Below, one piece after another: positions 5,906 to 8,685 of a DNA stretch of 8,685 bases. A program made the translations under genes and the position numbers. Every line of letters begins with the position of its first letter. Within the stretch, counting starts at the first letter, position 1. This DNA is from Lachnospiraceae bacterium (GTDB taxonomy: Bacteria; Bacillota; Clostridia; Lachnospirales; Lachnospiraceae): the NCBI GenBank assembly GCA_017420605.1, contig JAFOIS010000185.1, positions 1 through 8,685 on the forward strand, given 5' to 3'. Below the pieces are notes generated by a model. The model saw nothing but the letters and a program-made list of their open reading frames with translations, was not told where the DNA came from and searched no databases.

Positions 5906-5932
5906 CCGGCAGGCACTGCCATGCCCTGCCGG
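5906..5932 (-). terminator. Strong GC hairpin after the upstream gene pair, T-tail absent
   Basis: CCGGCAGG-GCA pairs with TGC-CCTGCCGG on the minus strand (11 bp with one bulged G, loop TGGCAG), 48 nt past the stop of the upstream gene. No T-tract follows (AAGACAGATAAG), so this may be a 3'-end stabilising structure or a weak or factor-assisted terminator separating the two transcription units. The rest of the 5979-5743 gap is accounted for by the inverted repeat, promoter and leader. Confidence 0.4.
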
Positions 5933-5979
5933 TCCCGCCGTCCGCCCCGCACGGCCTCTCTCGCCCGGGCGGTCCGCTC

Positions 5980-6966
5980 TCACGCCAGCGCCGTAAAGGT
6001 GTACTCCGCCGCGCCGGTCTCCTCGTCGTAGGAGACCATCTCGAACGCGTACCCGCCCTCCTCCGCGAGGACCCGCATCGGGACCTCCGTCGCGTACCGG
6101 TACTCCCCGGAAAGATAGGCGCCGTTGTCTTTGATGTACTTTACGACCGGGCAGTATTTCACGGTCACGGAAAGGGTCTTTCCGTCGTTTTTGATCGCGA
6201 CCGCGTCATCCGCGTGCTCCCTGTGATAGGAATCCCGGATCTTTGCCTCGATCGCGGCAAGGCCCTTCGCCCCGGCATTCGCGCCGTCCGCGGCTGTCTT
6301 TCCTTCTTCGAAGCCTTCCCGGATCGCGCGGATCACCGGCACATAGACGTTCTTTGTGGCAATGCGGAAGTATTCGACGATCCCTTCGTGCCCGAAATTC
6401 TTCTCGAGATAGCGGAGGCTCTTCTGGTAGCCGATGTTGAAATCCCGGTGGAAATATTCGTTGTCCGATGCCCGCACGTCCTGGATCTTTGTGTCCTCAT
6501 CGATGATGATCCGACCGTCGAAGATCTTCGGGTCGTAGGCGAATTCAAGGCATTTCGCCTCGTCGATACCGTCGAAGTCGAAAATATACTCGAGGCCGGC
6601 TTCGTGCAGGGCGAGACGGTAGAAATCGCAGTGCAGGCAATAATCGTGGAAGGGTTCGTAGCCGAACTCCGCCTTGAGGTCGAGGAGCTTTCCCTTGGAA
6701 GGGCAGCGGTGCATCTTCGTGCGGTACCAGCCCTGCTTCTCATTGAGGTACATCGTGAAGTCCGCGGCTTCCTCATTGAGCGTGTGTGTAAAATAATTCC
6801 AGCACCCGCGCACGCCGTTGTCGATGCATTGCTGCCGGAGCGCGTCCATATCGTCCGGAGAGAAGATGTCATCCCAGTAGCGGTCCACTTCGGCCCGCCC
6901 CTTCTTCGATTCCAGATACTTGAATACTTCGCTGTAAAACGGAATGAACTCTGTGCAGGAAATCAT
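5980..6966 (-). CDS. Internally duplicated Cys protein, L-2-amino-thiazoline-4-carboxylate hydrolase-like
   Basis: A 328-residue soluble protein with no signal peptide or membrane segment. Residues about 60-145 hold NEEAADF (64-70), MHRCP with C88, DYCLHCD with C110 and C113, and DEAKC with C139. This RCP...YCxxCD...C layout resembles the L-2-amino-thiazoline-4-carboxylic acid hydrolase-like family (recognised by motif, not by search). Residues about 190-328 repeat the layout more loosely: REHADD (249-254), VKYCP with C272, and EEGGYAFEMVSYDEETGAA (302-320). The second half keeps only the CP cysteine. The function is therefore uncertain: ring-opening hydrolase, metal or thiol protein, or ligand binder. 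The start at 6966 follows GGGAGGAGG by 4 nt. It sits 16 nt after the membrane-anchored protein gene, so the two are probably cotranscribed, and it is separated from the GRE locus by the promoter region. Confidence 0.8.
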   Translation of the reverse strand: MISCTEFIPFYSEVFKYLESKKGRAEVDRYWDDIFSPDDMDALRQQCIDNGVRGCWNYFTHTLNEEAADFTMYLNEKQGWYRTKMHRCPSKGKLLDLKAEFGYEPFHDYCLHCDFYRLALHEAGLEYIFDFDGIDEAKCLEFAYDPKIFDGRIIIDEDTKIQDVRASDNEYFHRDFNIGYQKSLRYLEKNFGHEGIVEYFRIATKNVYVPVIRAIREGFEEGKTAADGANAGAKGLAAIEAKIRDSYHREHADDAVAIKNDGKTLSVTVKYCPVVKYIKDNGAYLSGEYRYATEVPMRVLAEEGGYAFEMVSYDEETGAAEYTFTALA

Positions 6967-6982
6967 GCTGCCTCCTCCCTGC

Positions 6983-8685
6983 TTAGTATTCGATCACTCT
7001 TTCCGTCGTGTAGACCCTGTCGTACCCCTTCAGGTACTGGGTGACGGAGATCGTCGCGACGTGTCCCTCATTTTCCGGATACTTCTCCGGCATCGGCAGG
7101 AAGACCGTAACGTAGTACCACGTCTGCGTCCCTCCGGCCCCGTCCGGAAACTCCTCGGTACTCGTCATGGACGAGTATTCCGTGACCGGGACCTCTTCCC
7201 CGTCGACGGTCAGGCTGAACGACATCATATTCTCTTCGATGGCTTCCTCCGGCATATCCGAAAGGACCTCCACCTCTTCCGGCGATTCGTAGAGCCCTAT
7301 CTTGAAATTGCCGGGCTTGCCGCGCCATTCGTAATCCTCCGGAGAGACGTCCTCCGTAGACGGCACGTACCGGATGCCGAAACCGAGCTCATAACTGGAC
7401 GTCTGCGTCTTCGTGACCGTGACGGACCTGCCTTCGCGCGTTTCGTAGGTCATGCTCACGCGGATCTCGGCCTCCTGCGGCCAGGTGTCCGCGGCATCGA
7501 ATTCGGCCTGGTGCTCGAAGTAGAAATCGCCGAGCTCGTACGGCTCGAGGATGACCTGTCCGGTCTTCGCCTCTTCGGTTACGTCCGCTTCCCGGATCAT
7601 GGTGTCCGTGAACGGCTCCCAGAGCTCATAGGTGCAGGATGTGACCGTCTCCGCGTTTCCGGTGACGAAGATGCTGCCCTCGATGCTGGACGAGAAGCAG
7701 ATGAGCACCGGATCGATCGCCGGCTCTTCATACGGCTCTTCGATCGGCACCGGGTCCGACTCGTAAACGAAAGGATAGAACCCGGTCGTATTGTCGCGGA
7801 GTTCCATATAGACCGTACACTCTGCCGCATCTCCGGGTATGAGCTCCGCCGGTACGGTGCCGTCGACCTCGACGAAATAGCCGCCCGTCTGCGAGCGGCG
7901 GACCTCCGGATTCCGTCCGTCGCCGCTGAGGTTGGCGATGCCGAAGATCCGCTCCCCGGACCGGTTGTAGTACATCACCGCGAAGTCGATGACCTCGAAA
8001 TCGAATTTGACCGTCTCGTCGGGCGCCGGGGTAAGATAGCACAGGTAATGAATGAGGTTGCTTCCATCCGCCTGCGTCTCGGACGTCAGCGTGATCTCCG
8101 CAGTAAGCTCATGCGGCTTGTCGATGACCGGGCTGGTGAAGGTCTTCTCGATCTCTTTGCCGTCCTTTGTGCAGCGCATGGTAAGGCACAGCGTCAGGTC
8201 GCCCGGCGCAAGCGCGGAAGCGTCGACCGAATAATCGAAACCCGCCGAACGGAACATGTACCAGGTCTCGGGATCTCCTTCCCGGACCGCCGTGCCTCCG
8301 GCCGCATCCTTTACCGCGGTCTCCACCGTGACCGGATAATACTCCTGCTCCATATACGGATAATAGGCATATTCCACGATCCCGCCGGCATCGCGTGTCG
8401 CGTAAACGATCACAAGACGCGGTCCGTCGGGATCGTCCGCCTCCTCTTCCGCAGCCGGCGTCACTGCCGGCGAAGAGGCGGGCGCCTCCGTCGGCACGGG
8501 AGTTTCGGCCGGGACCGGCACACTCTCTTCGACCCGCTCATTTTCCGCTCCCGCGGCTCCGAGACGGAACCCGATCGGCGAAAAAAGGAGCACCGCCGCC
8601 GCGGCAGCATAGAAAAGGGTACGGAGATACGTCCTGCCGCTCTTCTTCCGGGCAGGTGTCTCCGTCTTCGGGTATTCGCCGGGCA
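6983..8685 (-). CDS. Membrane-anchored beta-rich extracytoplasmic protein, 5' end beyond window
   Basis: I do not recognise this protein. The frame is open to the right edge, giving 566 visible residues with the true start outside the window; a GTG at 8593 is internal to a hydrophobic segment and not credible as the start. Visible order: a basic stretch ARKKSGRTYLR (11-21), a hydrophobic segment centred on YAAAAAVLLFSPIGF (25-39) acting as signal anchor or signal peptide, a Pro/Thr/Ala-rich linker (VPVPAETPVPTEAP), then about 480 acidic residues of predicted beta-strand character. At least two modules share a pattern: VDASALAPGDLTLCLTMR and VDGTVPAELIPGDAAECTVY, each followed by a beta-hairpin. 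Two later segments (RVSMTYETREGRSVTVTK and ATISVTQYLKGYDRVYTT) may end further copies. Inference: a surface or periplasm-facing protein of Ig-like sandwich modules, with no catalytic motif seen. Confidence 0.82.
   Translation of the reverse strand, partial: PGEYPKTETPARKKSGRTYLRTLFYAAAAAVLLFSPIGFRLGAAGAENERVEESVPVPAETPVPTEAPASSPAVTPAAEEEADDPDGPRLVIVYATRDAGGIVEYAYYPYMEQEYYPVTVETAVKDAAGGTAVREGDPETWYMFRSAGFDYSVDASALAPGDLTLCLTMRCTKDGKEIEKTFTSPVIDKPHELTAEITLTSETQADGSNLIHYLCYLTPAPDETVKFDFEVIDFAVMYYNRSGERIFGIANLSGDGRNPEVRRSQTGGYFVEVDGTVPAELIPGDAAECTVYMELRDNTTGFYPFVYESDPVPIEEPYEEPAIDPVLICFSSSIEGSIFVTGNAETVTSCTYELWEPFTDTMIREADVTEEAKTGQVILEPYELGDFYFEHQAEFDAADTWPQEAEIRVSMTYETREGRSVTVTKTQTSSYELGFGIRYVPSTEDVSPEDYEWRGKPGNFKIGLYESPEEVEVLSDMPEEAIEENMMSFSLTVDGEEVPVTEYSSMTSTEEFPDGAGGTQTWYYVTVFLPMPEKYPENEGHVATISVTQYLKGYDRVYTTERVIEY

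Noticed and set aside
5890..7044. 384-codon plus-strand open frame
   Set aside because: It covers the opposite strand of the duplicated Cys protein, whose reading frame has a strong ribosome site and coherent motifs.
1..8685. CRISPR arrays, tRNA/rRNA genes, insertion sequences, att sites
   Set aside because: No regularly spaced repeats, tRNA-like cloverleaf, transposase motifs or terminal repeats were seen; gaps between genes are all under 300 nt.

Overview
The window is GC-rich, and every gene I can support lies on the minus strand, so transcription runs from high to low coordinates. GGAGG-type ribosome binding sites, a Pro/Thr-rich 'TPVPTEAP' linker on a surface protein, and an oxygen-sensitive glycyl radical enzyme (GRE) with its activase all point to an anaerobic, fairly high-GC Clostridia-like Firmicute, probably from a gut-type habitat. 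That placement is inference; there is no phylogenetic marker gene here.

Layout in transcription order. (1) 8685-6983: a membrane-anchored, beta-rich extracytoplasmic protein of unknown function, cut by the right edge. (2) 6966-5980: a 328-residue Cys-containing protein that looks internally duplicated and resembles the L-2-amino-thiazoline-4-carboxylate hydrolase-like family. It sits 16 nt behind the first gene and probably shares its transcript. (3) 5979-5743: a control region with a strong GC hairpin, a 9-bp inverted repeat, and a good sigma-70-type promoter (TTGTAA-17 nt-TATAGT). (4) 5742-4765: a Gfo/Idh/MocA-type oxidoreductase. (5) 4751-4702: a 16-bp hairpin with a T-rich tail, acting as terminator or attenuator. 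(6) 4657-3863 and 3850-3044: two paralogous short-chain dehydrogenases (SDRs), one with a mostly intact catalytic set and one with the active site rewritten. (7) 2973-2356: a histidine phosphatase / phosphoglycerate-mutase-like protein with an altered RHG motif. (8) 2288-1401: a GRE activase (radical SAM plus two ferredoxin-type clusters). (9) 1296-1: the GRE itself, cut by the left edge before its glycyl-radical loop.

The most interesting reading is that 5742-1 is one catabolic locus. The GRE performs a radical elimination or cleavage on a hydroxylated small molecule, while the Gfo/Idh enzyme and an SDR heteromer carry out redox steps before or after it. The GRE active-site segment (A-A-C-W-E-F-I-I-P-G) keeps the C-x-E signature of eliminating/decarboxylating GREs, but I cannot assign it to a named GRE class. 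The catalytic-plus-degenerate SDR pair recalls the BbsCD dehydrogenase of anaerobic toluene degradation, where an inactive SDR subunit partners an active one. The substrate is unknown from sequence alone.
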